Shown here in pieces: positions 22,524 through 33,868 of a DNA stretch of 64,000 bases; the first letter of the stretch is position 1; each line of letters begins with the position of its first letter. Under the pieces are notes generated by a model. The model was not told where the DNA came from, searched no databases, and worked only from the letters and a program-made list of their open reading frames with translations. This stretch comes from Rhizomys pruinosus (taxonomy: Eukaryota > Chordata > Mammalia > Rodentia > Spalacidae). Made by a program: the position numbers and the translations under genes. The stretch covers positions 3,570,605 to 3,634,604 of the forward strand of contig VZQC01010425.1 of the NCBI GenBank assembly GCA_009823505.1, written 5' to 3'.

Positions 22524-22773
22524 TTAAAATATTTTTTAAATTTTATTTATTTCTGTATGTGTATGAATGTACTGTCTGCATGCAAGTCTGTGCACCCGTG
22601 TCGTGCAGTGCCGCGGAGGTCAGAAGAGGGTGTCGGATTCCCCTGGAACTGGAGTTCTCCTGGAATTGGAGTTTCAGACGGTTCTCGGCCGCCATGTGGG
22701 TGCTGGGGATTGAACCCAGGTCCTCTGCAAGAGTGGTCGGCCCTCTTAACCGCTAGGCCATCTCTCCAGCCCA
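22524..22773 (-). mobile_element. B2 SINE, 17-bp-duplication subfamily
   Basis: Full antisense B2. The 17-bp TSD cataacctgtgattttt lies at 22507-22523 and 22774-22790. Confidence 0.95.
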
Positions 22774-22883
22774 CATAACCTGTGATTTTTAAACATAAAA
22801 GCAATAATACGCTTTAAATCAGAAGAGGAGAAATCAAATGTTTTCATTCTGACTTGGGTTGAATGCACAGCTACAGAACTTGA

Positions 22884-23098
22884 GTTTTAAAATACTTTTT
22901 AATTTTATATGTATGAGTGTATTGCATGCATGACTGTAAGTGCACTTGTGTCATGCAGAGCTCAGAAGAGGTTATTGGATCCCCTAGAACTGGAGTTATG
23001 GACAGTTGTTGATTTCCATCTGGGTGCTGGGAATCAAACCCAGGTCCTCTGCAAGAGCAACCAGTGCTCTTAACTGCTGAGCCATATCTCCAGCTCCA
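22884..23098 (-). mobile_element. B3/B2 SINE, older
   Basis: Antisense copy with GGCTCAG-type head ('gctgagccatatctccagc') and no 17-bp duplication; more diverged. Confidence 0.85.
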
Positions 23099-24120
23099 GG
23101 ATTCAGTTTAAAACGCACGCTTATATAAATAAGTGAGTATGAGTTAATACAGTTAATAGACTTTTTCTTTATAGGATAAGGCTCCAAATCACCTCATAAA
23201 ATAAACATCATGAATAAGGAAGGACAACTGTGCTTAACAGAGGAGAGACTTCCTACATTGTAAAATTCTACAAGACCTGTATGCGGCCAGATCCCTAATG
23301 GGTGCGAGCTGAATGGTCCTCAGAACTGGTGGAACAAGACGAGCAAAAGGAGAAGGCACAGTGCTACGACAGGGCACTCGGGAAGTGGACTCAGGAGACT
23401 GGGTTTCCCATTGGCCAGGTGACTGCCATGTGAAGGGTGGAGTGACCCACCGTCTTCTTCTGATGTAGACACAGGGATGGGATGCACAGAGGAAAAATCC
23501 CAGAAGGCTGAGCCCTGGGAACCCTCTAGGGATTTCCAGCACCAAACAGAAGGAGCAAACAGCTGAGCTGCAAAGTATGTTCAAGAGGACCTTTGTCCTT
23601 TCTCTGGAGAGCCAGGGTGACTGGGAACCAGCTAGCTCACGACGAAGGCAAGGGCAGGATGCCGGAATATCAGGGGATTCCTGACTGGGAAGGAGAGATG
23701 ATTCCAGCAAGGAGAAGACAGAGATGGAGCTTTGATTTCAATGGAAGCAGGAGTGTCTGTGCCTTGGAATAGGAGTGTGGGGGAGGGGAAGGGTCTTCAG
23801 CTTGGCCGGAAGTGCAGGGACTGAGGACTCACTCACATGTGCCCAGAGTTTCTATTTCTTAGGTTGCTGCTGCTTCATTCTTGGGTGTACAACTCCCACT
23901 GAAGACAGATTCTCTCATGGACAGCGGGAAGGTGGCTGTGACACCCCAACGGTACTTGATCCTCTTGTCAGTTTTCCCAGAAGAATGATGGTCCTGTTTG
24001 GGATTCATCTAGACCTCTGTCTAGCTTACTGTCCCTGAGAAGGCCAAGTGTGTCACCAGCATTCATCAGACTCAGTCATGTGCCCTTTCTTTGGCTGGGG
24101 ACAGGTGAGTTCCAGGGATG
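23099..24120. other. Unassigned stretch with a 158-codon open frame
   Basis: A minus-strand open frame at 23234-23710 is among the longest here but shows no domain, splice context or codon signature I recognise. It is reported as sequence, not as a gene. Confidence 0.3.
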
Positions 24121-24600
24121 AATTCCCTTGTGTAATGGTTAATCTTGATTGATTGTCAATATTGTTGGTTTGAGAGATATCAAGGTCCATAAAGCTCAGC
24201 CCAGATGTGTCTGGATGGTGTATCCAGCGACAAATAGATCCTGAGAGCTCAGACTTTATTGACATTCAAATTGTTGATGGGTTCAGGATTTGAATAGACT
24301 ATTGGGAGATGGTGAAACTCTGGAAGGCAGGGCCTACTTGGAGGCAGTGGTAACTGGGAGTGACTTGGAAGGGTCTTTTTTTTTGTCCCCGGCCTTTTTT
24401 CCTCATCTCCACTTCTTGGCCTTCATGAGGTAAGTAGTGTTCCGCTGCCATCTCCCTTCTCCAGGATGTTTCTACCTTGCCACATATCTAAAAGCACAGG
24501 GACCAGAGGACCACAGACTAAAGCTTTTGAACCATGAACCAGGATCTTTCATCCTTTGTTTACCTCAGACATTTGTCAGAGTAAGAAAAAAAAAAAGCTA
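24121..24600 (+). mobile_element. Old LTR/DNA-type interspersed repeat
   Basis: 'gtgtaatggttaatcttgat', 'gaatagactattgggagatg' and 'ctggaaggcagggcctac' match a widespread mammalian repeat I recall but cannot name. It ends near the A-rich tract at 24586-24596. Confidence 0.5.
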
Positions 24601-25280
24601 ACGAACAGCACGCATAGCCAGGGAATATTTTCCCAGGGAAAGAGAAAACTCAGTGTAGTAACATTTGCTTAGGGTTAGCACACCCACTGGGTGCATCGGA
24701 GCATTAGTGGAAGCCCAGCAGCAGTGAGGTGACGGGCAGCTGGTCAGGAAAAGCTGTGTCACATGGTCATGAAGGGCTCTTAGCATCCACGCTGCCCTCA
24801 TCTTCAGAACAGAAGCAAGAGTGGCCCCTGCTTGGTCTTTGTTTCCTGGTATGCGTGAGCTTGTGCATCAGATAAGGCTGCACTGCAGGCTTTCCTATAC
24901 ATGACGGTATCTTCACACCAACCGCGGGAAGTCACCATCCAAAAATCACCAGACATCTGGCACATGCCTCAGTGTAAATTAGCATGCAGACACACTCAGT
25001 CCTAACACTAGCTCACACAGTCAACCTGCTCACACGTGCTCTACATCAGCATCTTCATACTCAAGACTCATATTCGCTACTTCTCAACCCCACTCTCATC
25101 CTCACACGCCTACTTCCTCACAGTTATCCTCCCAGCAGGTGCCAAGTGACTCTGCTTTGGCCAAATTAGTCATCAAAATGTAGGTTTGTTAACTTTTATG
25201 TTGTATTTAAGTAATAAGTGGAGTTTATTTAATAGAACACAAATATCATGGTGCAGTTACTTTCTATTCTGATACTTGAT
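24601..25280. other. Unassigned stretch
   Basis: No gene or repeat recognised; 24980-25080 is CA/CT-rich. Confidence 0.35.
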
Positions 25281-25471
25281 TCTCTTTTAAATATTTTTTT
25301 TTATTTTTATGTATATGAGTATACTGTCTGCATGTTAGCGCACACATGTTACGCAGTGCCCACGGAAAGACTGCCAGTCCCCCTGGAACTGGAGTTACAG
25401 ATGGTTGTTAGCCACCATGTGGGTCCTGGGTATTGAACCTGGGTTCTCTGCTGAGCCATCTCTTCAGCCCC
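25281..25471 (-). mobile_element. B2/B3 SINE, diverged
   Basis: Antisense copy, with gatacttgat before it and gacacttgat after it as a decayed TSD. The middle of the head is shortened. Confidence 0.82.
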
Positions 25472-25772
25472 CTGACACTTGATGCTTAAAGCAAACTCTG
25501 TGAAGGTAACTGTCTCGAGTAATGGTTAATAGATTTGCTGATGGGTACATTGAATAAGGCACATCTCACTAGTGTTTGCATTGTGTCTAAGTCAGGTAAG
25601 TTACAGATGACCAGAGGTGAGGCCTCAGGGAGGAGGAATGAAAGTCAACACCACATTCACACTCTGCGCCTCCTTTCTCCTGAGCTGCAGGGCAACCAGC
25701 CGTGTGTGCAAAGTGCCTGAATTACCGCAGCATCCTATCCCTGAATCTTTGAGTCCTAGACATTGGAGAAGT
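25472..25772. other. Unassigned spacer
   Basis: Nothing recognised. Confidence 0.3.
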
Positions 25773-25967
25773 CACACACACACACAAACACACACATACA
25801 CACATTCACACACACAAACACACACAAACACACACACATACACACACGCACTCCACACACACACACACTCCACACACACAAACACACATACACACACTCA
25901 CACACACAAACACACACTCCACACACACACACTCCTCACACACACACACTCCACACACACACAAACA

Positions 25968-26010
<43 letters not shown>
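25773..26010. repeat. Compound (CA)n array
   Basis: About 240 bp of CA dinucleotides interrupted by aaaca, tac, ttc and ctc words, pure at the 3' end (about 25975-26008). Likely Z-DNA-prone and polymorphic. Open frames here are artefacts. Confidence 0.97.
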
Positions 26011-26284
26011 GTAGAAAAGAGATTGAAGAAGAGACCAAGGGGGGAAAAAATCTAAACACTTAAAAGTGGACAGCTACCAAAACCTGGGTCTGATTCTGTG
26101 CCCACTATTCAATATCTATGTACATAACAGGGCAGAGCCCTATGGCAAATGGCACATCATTTGAAAATGTGTGGGGGTCTGACTAAAGATTCTTCCTGTT
26201 TAAAAATTTATGATCTTCCACAGAGTGAAGCCCAGAGCTCTACTGTTCTAAGCAGCAGAGCTTTGGGGCTGCCCTTTGTCAATA
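26011..26284. other. Unassigned spacer
   Basis: No named feature; may be outer L1 flank. Confidence 0.3.
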
Positions 26285-26500
26285 AGCCAATTTATTGATG
26301 AGAGTGTAAACTAGGCCACCCTCTATAGAAATCAGTGTGGAGATTCCTCAAGAATTAAAAATGGGCCAACCATGTGACTTAGCTCTGCCACTCCTGGCTG
26401 TGTGCCCAAAAGACTCTAATTCAAAATATCTCAGAAGTACTCACTCATTGGTGTACACTGAAGCAGTGTTCACAGTAGTTAAGCTACATGACGATGGCTT
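26285..26500 (+). mobile_element. L1 ORF2 3' fragment, old
   Basis: 'gaaatcagtgtggagattcc', 'gccactcctggctgtgtgcc' and 'gcagtgttcacagtag' match the C-terminal ORF2 region of mammalian L1s. Many substitutions. Confidence 0.7.
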
Positions 26501-26679
26501 TGTAACTTAGCTTAATAAAATAAATAATAATTATAATAAGTAATTATACTTGTGACATTAGACTAGGAATTGGAAGTCAGCAACTAACTTTACTGGGACC
26601 CAAACTCAATGCGTGTCTGTCACTGTAAGGGCTTCTCGAGACATTGTTTCCTTCCATAATCCACTTCAAGTCTGCAGTC

Positions 26680-26696
26680 AATTTATTTATTTATTT

Positions 26697-26740
<44 letters not shown>

Positions 26741-26742
26741 TA
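26680..26742. repeat. (TTTA)n microsatellite
   Basis: About 15 TTTA units, the tail of the adjoining antisense B1. Confidence 0.96.
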
Positions 26743-26865
26743 GTCAGACAAGTTCTTCTTATCTAAGCCTGACCTGGAAATCACTATATAGCCGAGGCTG
26801 GCCTCAAACTCTCAACCTCCTGAGTGCTGGGATCACAAGCATGTGTCACCAGCTCCTGCTTTGCA
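26743..26865 (-). mobile_element. B1 SINE, diverged
   Basis: Antisense B1 body ('gccgaggctggcctcaaactc', 'gagtgctgggatcac') after a TTTA tail. Confidence 0.8.
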
Positions 26866-27989
26866 GTCAGCTTCTTATGAGCAGTCCTTGCCAGGAGACT
26901 CATACCCCTCTGCCTTGCACCTTGAGACCCTCCACACCCCACAATGCCAACCGTGTCCATTGGCCTGGATGTCTAGGGACACAAACCAAGAGTCTGAAGT
27001 ACAGTGGGGCAGCTGGGCAGCATCTCTTGGTCCAGTGGCCCCTCTCACCCCTTCCCCTTCTACCTCTACCCACCCTCCTACCCTTGTCTCACTGTTAGCT
27101 GGTGATCAGCTTCCTAAGTGGCTGAAGCAACAGACCACAGATGAGGAGATTTACTATGAGAGCCTTTGTCCTCCACCATTCTGGTGATTGAAAATCTGAA
27201 GCTGAGGCAGCTGCAGATCTGTGCTCCCACAGAAGGCTCTAGGGGACCGGTCTGGCTTTACTTCACCCCATGGTGGCAGTCTGTCATCAGCTTGTCGGCA
27301 CAGACCCAGCCATTGCCATATCCAGATGCTGTGGTCCCACTGGCTCTCTCCAGTCAGAAGTGAGTATGTCCCCTTCTAATGGCCTGATCTGGACCTGATA
27401 ACTTATGTAAAGGTCCAATTTTCAAAGCAGGTCACTGTCAAATGGCTGCTGGAATCCAGCACTTGAACATGGTCTTGGGGGAGGGACTGCAGGCTACCAC
27501 ATGAGAAGCAGGCTGGTGGCTCTGTTCTTTCTGCCTGGATGCTTTCTCCTGGACTCCTATGAGACTCCCTGTGTCTTCACAAGGACAAAAGGCTCCCAGT
27601 CCAGTCTCCTCTTTCACCTTCTTTCCCACCTCTTTACTTCTGACTGATGTAGCTGCCATTCACATGAACCCCGCCTCTTCCCCCTTCTCTTCTAGGGTCA
27701 TAGCCCTGACTCCAAATGTCCCCTGCCTCCTGTCTCCTTCAAGGCTTTTTCAGAGCACCCTAGTCTATGTCTTGTGGGCAGCTGCTCCATTTGTCCTGTG
27801 GCACAGGGTTGGCCTGGGGACCCAACAACTGCAGGTATAAGTCAATCAAATACATATTTCTCTCACTGTTGTTTCAAGTGACATTTCCTCTAATAAATCA
27901 ATGTCTTTCCAAAGTTACACATTGTGTAATGTATGAATGAATATGATTAGATGGCACACTCCACACATTAAGATATCAGTTGGATTTTA
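26866..27989. other. Unassigned stretch
   Basis: C-rich, single-copy-looking DNA. Open frames show no domain. Confidence 0.35.
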
Positions 27990-28167
27990 ATAGAGGCAAG
28001 GGTTTGATTTAGGTGTCCCATTTAGATTGAAGCACTCTGAAGTCTCTTATTCTCTGTACAAGACCAGTTGTGGGTCTGTGTGTCAATTGCCATCTGAAGG
28101 TTTTCTGTTGAGAGTTGAGAGAAGCTTTAATCTATGGGTATAAAGTAAGTCATTAAGAGTCAGTTTA

Positions 28168-28416
28168 GGGCTGGAGAGATGGCCTAGAGGTTAAGAGCGC
28201 TGACTGCTCTTACAGAGGACCCAGGTTCGATCCCCAGCACCCATATGGCAGCCGAGAACCGTCTGAAACTCCAATTCCAGGAGAACTCCAGTTCCAGGGG
28301 AATCCGACACCCTCTTCTGACCTCCGCGGCATTGCACAACACAGGTGCACAAACTTGCATGCAGACAGTACATTCATACACATACAGAAATAAAATTAAT
28401 TAAAAAAAATTTTTAA
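28168..28416 (+). mobile_element. B2 SINE, 17-bp-duplication subfamily
   Basis: Full sense B2 in the L1 3'UTR. TSD aagagtcagttta at 28155-28167 and 28417-28429. Confidence 0.95.
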
Positions 28417-28429
28417 AAGAGTCAGTTTA

Positions 28430-28582
28430 GTCGGGTGTGGTGGCGCATACCTTTAATCCTAGCACTTGGGAGGCAGAGGCAGGTGGATCTTTGTGAGTTC
28501 AAGGCCAGCCTGGTCTACAGAGTGAGTTCCAGGACAGCTGGGGCTACAGGGAGACCCTGTCTCAAAAAGACCAAAAAAAAAA
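28430..28582 (+). mobile_element. B1 SINE at the same target site
   Basis: Complete sense B1 beginning 'gtcgggtgtggtggcg'. A third copy of the target word, aaagtcagttta, follows it at 28583-28594, so B1 and B2 share one target sequence. Confidence 0.95.
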
Positions 28583-28975
28583 AAAGTCAGTTTAATACCA
28601 TGTCCATTTAGCAGAATAAAAGCAGTAGGCTCTCCCCATGGGCTGCGACCACTCTGGCCACAGGTTCCTAGGCCTGATATCAGTGGCAGGTATGGGCTCC
28701 ATCTTGTGAAATGAGCCTTAAACCTAATCAGAAAGTGGTTGGTTATTTACATGACATTTGTGCCACTATTGCACAAGTGAGTATATCTTGAGAGTCTGGT
28801 TGTTAATGTAGCTTACTCATAGCTAGGCAACATGGATGATGGCTTTTCTCTTCTGGTAGCTGATATAGCATCTTCTAGCACAATGAAAGCTAGCCTGTAG
28901 AGATGCAACTTTGATGTCAGTACCAGTTTGATTTCTCCTTGTTTGTTCTATTGCTCATATATGTAATATCTTCAG

Positions 28976-29113
28976 AAATAGGGCTCACGCCTTTAATCCT
29001 ATCACTTGGGAGGCAGAGGCAGGTGAATCTCTGTGAGTTCAAGGCCAGCCTGGTCTACATAGAGAGTTCCAGGACAGCCGCGGCTGCAGGGAGACCCTGT
29101 CTCAAAAGACAGA
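28976..29113 (+). mobile_element. B1 SINE
   Basis: Sense B1 slightly short at its 5' end ('ctcacgcctttaatcc'), whose tail passes directly into a GA/GAAA tract. Confidence 0.9.
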
Positions 29114-29255
<142 letters not shown>

Positions 29256-30769
29256 GAGGACTTTCCTGTCAAGTTCTGGATGGTAAGTAACAGCAAGGGC
29301 AATATCTAGTTGTGTTTGTTTTTTTTTGGAGTGGGGGAGCAATTGTGGGACCCCTGATCAACAGCTTCAAAAGAGGAACTCCATTTCTGGCACTGGGTTT
29401 TTACATGAAAACCTGCTAAGGTAATTCCATTTAAACTCTTTTTGTGCTGTATATACTTTAAGAAGCTCCTACAGTGGTAGGTTTCCATACGACCTTTTCC
29501 AAAGGCCTTTAGTGTTGTGACCTCTCTCCACACTCCCTTCTGTCACCTGCCCTCCTATTCTCCACCTCATTTAGCCCTCCCTACCCCATTACCCCACCCT
29601 TTGTATAGCTGAATCCTATCTTCTTTCCCATGAGGCCTCCCCCATATGGCCCCTTACTAGTTTCCTGACCTCTATAAACTTTCCATTTGAAACATGCATG
29701 TCTAAACTCTATCCATTCCATCTATCCATTTGCCTACAAATTTTATTATTTCATTTTTCTTAGTAAATGAATAATATTCCATTGTATAAAGCATTTAATT
29801 ATTATTTTTGAAGCTAACTATTATTATCACTGAAGCCATATTCTATTAGGAAAAACATTGTCAGGAACATTTCTGCAGCTCTTTAACCTATACACAGGGT
29901 CAGTAAATGCTCCATTGTACGAAGTTCAAACAGGAAACAGAATACAGAAAATAGGTGGCATTAAGCATCTGCAAAGTCACAGCTCATTAAAGCATTGCCA
30001 GAATAAGTGAGTTTCTGCTTGGAAATTTTGTCTCTTGTGGACTATTTGCAGTAAATGGATCTGGCTGAATAAAGAATGCGGTCAAACAATTAGGAATGGT
30101 CCCTCATTTTAAATTCCATTCTACATACAAGTAACTTTAATAACAGGATTAATATGAACACATTGAAGCTTTGCATCTGAGATGACTTCACTGTAGTCAT
30201 CAGGATCCTGATGTGGGTATCATGAATATGATCCAATCATATTCATACATACATTACACAGTGTGCAACTCTGGAAAAACATTATTAAGCAACATGTCAC
30301 CTGAAACAACAAGAAAATATGTATTTGATTGACTTATGCCTGCACTTGTTGGGTCCCTAGCCCAGCCCTGAGCCCTGGGCCCACATGGAGCAGATTTCCT
30401 GAGGCTCAGACAGCTGCCTTCTGCAAACCTGAGAGGAGGAGGCTGAGCTGTATTTACGACACCCTCAGTGGAATAAAATTGCTTTCTGTCTGGTTCAGCA
30501 TAGCTTCAGCCTTGTAGGGCTTTGCAGTATTTACAGTGGAAAATAAGGTTCTTCCATCAAAGATGTTAAAATCATATTGAGGTGCTAAATTATATAACAG
30601 CCTTTCCCCTGAAATCTTGATGGATGCTGGGGATGCACCTTAGATTCCAGACAGGAAATTTCTTGTTGAATGGTGGAACACATACACAGAATCAGTCATT
30701 GTTTACCTTGGAAAACTCTTTTAGGGTAGACTTTTTATACCATTAGGTAAATAATGTCTGTCAAGAGAA
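29256..30769. other. Unassigned stretch
   Basis: 1.5 kb, AT-rich, with little repeat content. It is one of the longer single-copy-looking parts, but I see no exon or RNA gene. Confidence 0.35.
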
Positions 30770-30882
30770 AACAACTTGAAAGCATTATTGGGGGGGGTGC
30801 AGATTGCGGAGGGGGTCTACATATGATCAAGGTGAAGTGCGTGAAGTGCACAAAATTTTAATAAAAATGTATTTTGAAAAAC
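30770..30882 (+). mobile_element. Retroelement 3' tail fragment
   Basis: A G run, then 'gcgtgaagtgcacaaaattt' and 'taataaaaatg': the same end as 21690-21935. Confidence 0.5.
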
Positions 30883-30947
30883 AATTTAGAAGCATCATTT
30901 TTGTTTGCTTACCTGAGGTCAGCTTCTCCAAAACTCACCTCTTGCAT

Positions 30948-30990
<43 letters not shown>

Positions 30991-31090
30991 TGTATGTGTG
31001 TGTGGGGGGGGGTGTATGTGCATTTGAGCATGTACATGTGGAAGCCAGAGGTTGATGTTGAGTATGTTCCTCCATTTCTCTCTACCATAT
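30948..31090 (-). mobile_element. (GT)n with B4 3' end
   Basis: About 20 GT units lead into 'gtacatgtggaagccagagg', the antisense B4 3' end. The body is missing. Confidence 0.6.
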
Positions 31091-31209
31091 TATTTATTTA
31101 TTTGTTTACTTAGTTATCACTTTTTGGTAGATTTACCTTTTTTTTCCAGGGTCTCATGGATATGAGATTTTCCTTAAGAAGCTGGAGAATTCTTTTCATG
31201 AAATGTATC

Positions 31210-31430
31210 TTTTTATTTTTTTATTTTTTTATGTGTATGAGTGTACTGTCTGCATGTAGGTTGGTGCACCCATGTCCTGCAATGCTGCAGAGGTCAGAAG
31301 AGGGCATTGGATTCCCCTGGAACTGGAGTTAAAGATGGTTCTTTGCCGCCATGTTGGTGCTGGGAATCGAACCCCAGTCCTCTGCAAGAGCAGTAAGTGC
31401 TCTTAATCACTGAGCCATCTCTCTAGCCCC
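31210..31430 (-). mobile_element. B2 SINE, form without duplication
   Basis: Antisense B2 with GGCTCAG head. The TSD gaaatgtatc lies just before it (31200-31209) and just after it (31431-31440). Confidence 0.93.
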
Positions 31431-31509
31431 GAAATGTATCGTTTTAATGTTAGGGTCTAATAGAGAATTCTTTTTATGTTGTCTAATGTAATCAAAACAA
31501 CTGAAAATT

Positions 31510-31664
31510 TATTTATTTTTATTTTTTGGTATTTTTGAGACAGGGTCTCCCTTTAGTCCCAGCTGGCCTGGATCTTGCTCTGTAGACCAGGCTGGCCTTG
31601 AACTTACAGAGAGCCACCTTCCTCTGCCTCCCGGGATTAAAGGCGTGTGCCACCATACCCAGCT
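31510..31664 (-). mobile_element. B1 SINE
   Basis: Antisense B1 flanked by aacaactgaaa on both sides. It lacks the 'gagtgct' segment. Confidence 0.92.
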
Positions 31665-31720
31665 AACAACTGAAATGTTTAAACAGAGGACTATACAATT
31701 TATAAAAGATAGAATGTGGA

Positions 31721-31900
31721 TTGGGCGTGGTGATGTGAACCTTTAATCCCAGCACTTGGGAGGCAGAGGCAGGCAGAATTCTAAGTTTGAGGCCAACCTG
31801 GTCTATATAGTGTAAGACCCTGTCTCAAAACACAAGTTAAAATATAATGAGTTTTAGGCCAGTCCAGGGATACATAGTGAGACCTTGCCTTAAAAAAAAG
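31721..31900 (+). mobile_element. B1 SINE plus partial second B1
   Basis: Sense B1 to 'agaccctgtctcaaaaca' near 31835, then a partial B1-like end ('catagtgagaccttgcc') and an A run. Confidence 0.75.
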
Positions 31901-32026
31901 ATGATGCTACTATCTGACTCTCCAAGGCCCATAGTCTGTATGCTAATATTATAGAAAAAGTAGTTTTATATTTCTGCTTCACCAAGTCTCTTGGGCCTTT
32001 CCTTTGGATAAATATTTTGAAGTACT

Positions 32027-32255
32027 GGGCTGGAGAGATGGCCTAGCAGTTAAGAGTGCCAACTGCTCTTGCAGAGGACCTGGGTTCAATCCCCAGCACC
32101 CACATGGAGGCTGAGAATGTCTTTGACTCAAGTTCCAGGGGAATCCAACACCCTCTTCTGACCTCCACGGCATTGCATGACACAGCGCACAAACCTACAG
32201 GCAGATAGTACATTCATACACATACAAAAATAAATAAAATTTAAAAAAATTAAAA
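32027..32255 (+). mobile_element. B2 SINE inside the pseudogene
   Basis: Sense B2 without the 17-bp duplication. A perfect 17-bp TSD, aaatattttgaagtact, lies at 32010-32026 and 32256-32272. It splits the last codons of the TMEM69 copy. Confidence 0.95.
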
Positions 32256-32342
32256 AAATATTTTGAAGTACTAAAGTGACTATAAATGATTTTTAAAAAC
32301 CACTAAAGGAAAAAAAATAAAAATAAATAAAAACCACTAAAG

Positions 32343-32505
32343 GGCTGGGCATGGTGCTGCATGCCTGTAATCCCAGCACTTGGGAGGCAGAGGCAGGTGC
32401 ATCTCTGTGAGTTCAAGGCCAGCCTGGTCTACATAGTGAGTTCCAGGACACCTGGGGCAACAGGGAGAACCTGTCTCAAAAAGACCAAAAAAAGGAAAAG
32501 CCACT
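32343..32505 (+). mobile_element. B1 SINE inside the pseudogene
   Basis: Complete sense B1. The word ccactaaag occurs at about 32299, 32333 and 32501, so the site carries a TSD plus an extra A-rich copy. Confidence 0.93.
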
Positions 32506-33151
32506 AAAGTACCTATTATCCTCAAGGCTTTGAACCAGTTAGGATAAAGTAACAAAAGGAGTTCAATGTGTAACGTTATCCCTAAACCGATTATTACTGT
32601 GACTGTGTCTTCATTGAGTCTTTCAGAAAAGAGGATGACTATGATTACAAAACAGGACCTATACTACTACCTAAATTAAGGTTGTATGGTTTGGCTGGAC
32701 TATTTTCTGGCAGAGCAAAGCTGCATCTGACTCCTCCCAAGAAAGCTAGGAAACTAGCTTCATAAGCTAAATGGGCATATAAGTCTTTGTTATGACCATG
32801 ATCAGTGGTGGTGAAGCAATAAAGGGGACTAGCCCTGCCAGAATTGTATATAGAGCTGGCTTTGGACTCTTGGGTGGGTAAGTAATGGTACTTTGTGACC
32901 TGGCAGGCTGGACTGCTTCCTTGTGCTCCTTCTTAAAGTCACATGGTGATTGATACACGATAGCATTGCAGCTTCCTCACACATACTTGAAATGATGGGG
33001 AAAGTCATGTCCTTGGATACAAAGGGAAAAAGTTCTGCTGAAGAGATGTCTTGGGAGAAAGCATATCTGTTCTGGTTCTGAGTCTCATTGTAAAAGAGCT
33101 CTTCAACATCTTTGATGATGCTCCAGGAAACCTCTAGATGAAGTGAAGCAC

Positions 33152-33389
33152 ACTGGTCTCTGCTGACAGTCTTGTTCAGGAAGATGTAGTTCTGATGAGT
33201 GTATTCTTACAGCTAAATGGGGAGGAGGGTGCTGGGTCTGAAGCATGTTGTTGCCAGCATCTTGGGCAGTGGGAAAGTTGAACAAGATCAGCCAGGGACC
33301 CAGAAACAGCAGTGATCACTTTTTGTGACTGGTCACTTGCTAAACTTGGGTTACACCAAATGGCTAGCCTGGCTGGCAAACATGGCCTC
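33152..33389 (-). other. Region upstream of the TMEM69 copy
   Basis: Possible 5'UTR of the retrocopied transcript; nothing else recognised. Confidence 0.25.
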
Positions 33390-33530
33390 TGGGTCCCCTG
33401 TCTCTGCCTTGGGTACTGAAATCATAGGTATGTGCCACCATGCTCAGATTTTCCATGGGTTCTGGGGATCTGAACTCATGCATGTTCAATGAGCACTTTG
33501 CCCACTGAGCCATCTCTCCAGCTCCACTTC
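33390..33530 (-). mobile_element. B4-type SINE, partial
   Basis: Antisense body ('gtatgtgccaccatgctcag') and head ('cactgagccatctctccagctcc'). Confidence 0.75.
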
Positions 33531-33868
33531 TTCTTTTCTTATGTGAGTATTCTTCAAGCTTACCAAATCCAGGCAGAAAGACATTGTTAACCAACAACAG
33601 GCTCACCTACTCAATGAGTTCTTTGCTTGGGTCATGGGGGTATCCAAACCCAGCTCTGTAAGTAACTGACGACTGACTGACATGCTTGTGGAATAAATGA
33701 AACAGGACATATTCTTTTCACCTGATGGTGTGGTGACTAGTGAAGAAGACTTTACTCAGAGCCAGGCCATATACATTGTGCAGGAAGCTTGACATAAACT
33801 GTTCATACAAAGATTGGCTTACGAGCAGTGGAAGTGGAAATGTAGGAGTTGCCATAATTACCACTTTT
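33531..33868 (-). other. Unidentified protein-like stretch
   Basis: From an ATG near 33864 the minus strand reads SLYEQFMSSFLHNVYGLALS, a stop, KEYVLFHLFHKHVS, GFGYPHDPSKELIE, a stop, and LLLVNNVFLPGFGKLEEYSH. It stays nearly in one frame with two stops. I do not recognise it. Another frame (SVSRQLLTELGLDTP) is also open in part. It may be a second decayed retrocopy or chance. Confidence 0.25.

Larger units (their letters stand above)
27990..28975 (-). mobile_element. L1 (Lx-like) 3'UTR, antisense, second copy
   Basis: Collinear with 5040-5560: 'ccagttgtgggtctgtgtgtcaat', 'aatctatgggtata', 'gtaagtcattaagagtcag', 'cagaaagtggttggtt', 'tttgtgccactattgcac', 'aatgaaagctagcc'. A B2 and a B1 interrupt it. 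Confidence 0.65.
31905..33151 (-). pseudogene. TMEM69: TMEM69 retro-pseudogene, SINE-fragmented
   Basis: TMEM69 is a small multi-pass membrane protein of unclear function. Minus-strand translation, pieced over frames, follows its order. Near the start (ATG now GTG at 33151) is RFPGASSKMLKSSF, then LRTRTDMLSPKTSLQQNF. The first membrane segment is at 32890-32770 (PKPALYTILAGLVPFIASP, then ITKTYMPI). ASFLAFLGGVRCSFALPENS is at about 32750-32690, and SERLNEDTVTVIIGLG with YPNWFKALRIIGTL at 32620-32515. KGKAQETW, near 32000, fits the C-terminus. In-frame stops, shifts and two SINEs (32343-32505, 32027-32255) break it. Continuous coding order without introns points to a processed copy. No poly(A) tail was found, so the 3' boundary is inferred. 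The match is from memory of the protein. Confidence 0.83.

Noticed and set aside
22559..22756. A 60-70 residue open frame of the type CTVCMQVCAPV...PLELEFSWNW, seen again in many places
   Set aside because: It is the same open frame running through B2 SINEs in antisense. Its recurrence reflects copy number and the 17-bp duplication, not a gene family.
23234..23710. 158-codon minus-strand open frame
   Set aside because: No domain, signal, repeat of frame on homologous copies or splice context; chance is the simpler reading.
25617..26063. 148-codon HTHTHTHT-type open frame
   Set aside because: It is translation of a (CA)n microsatellite.
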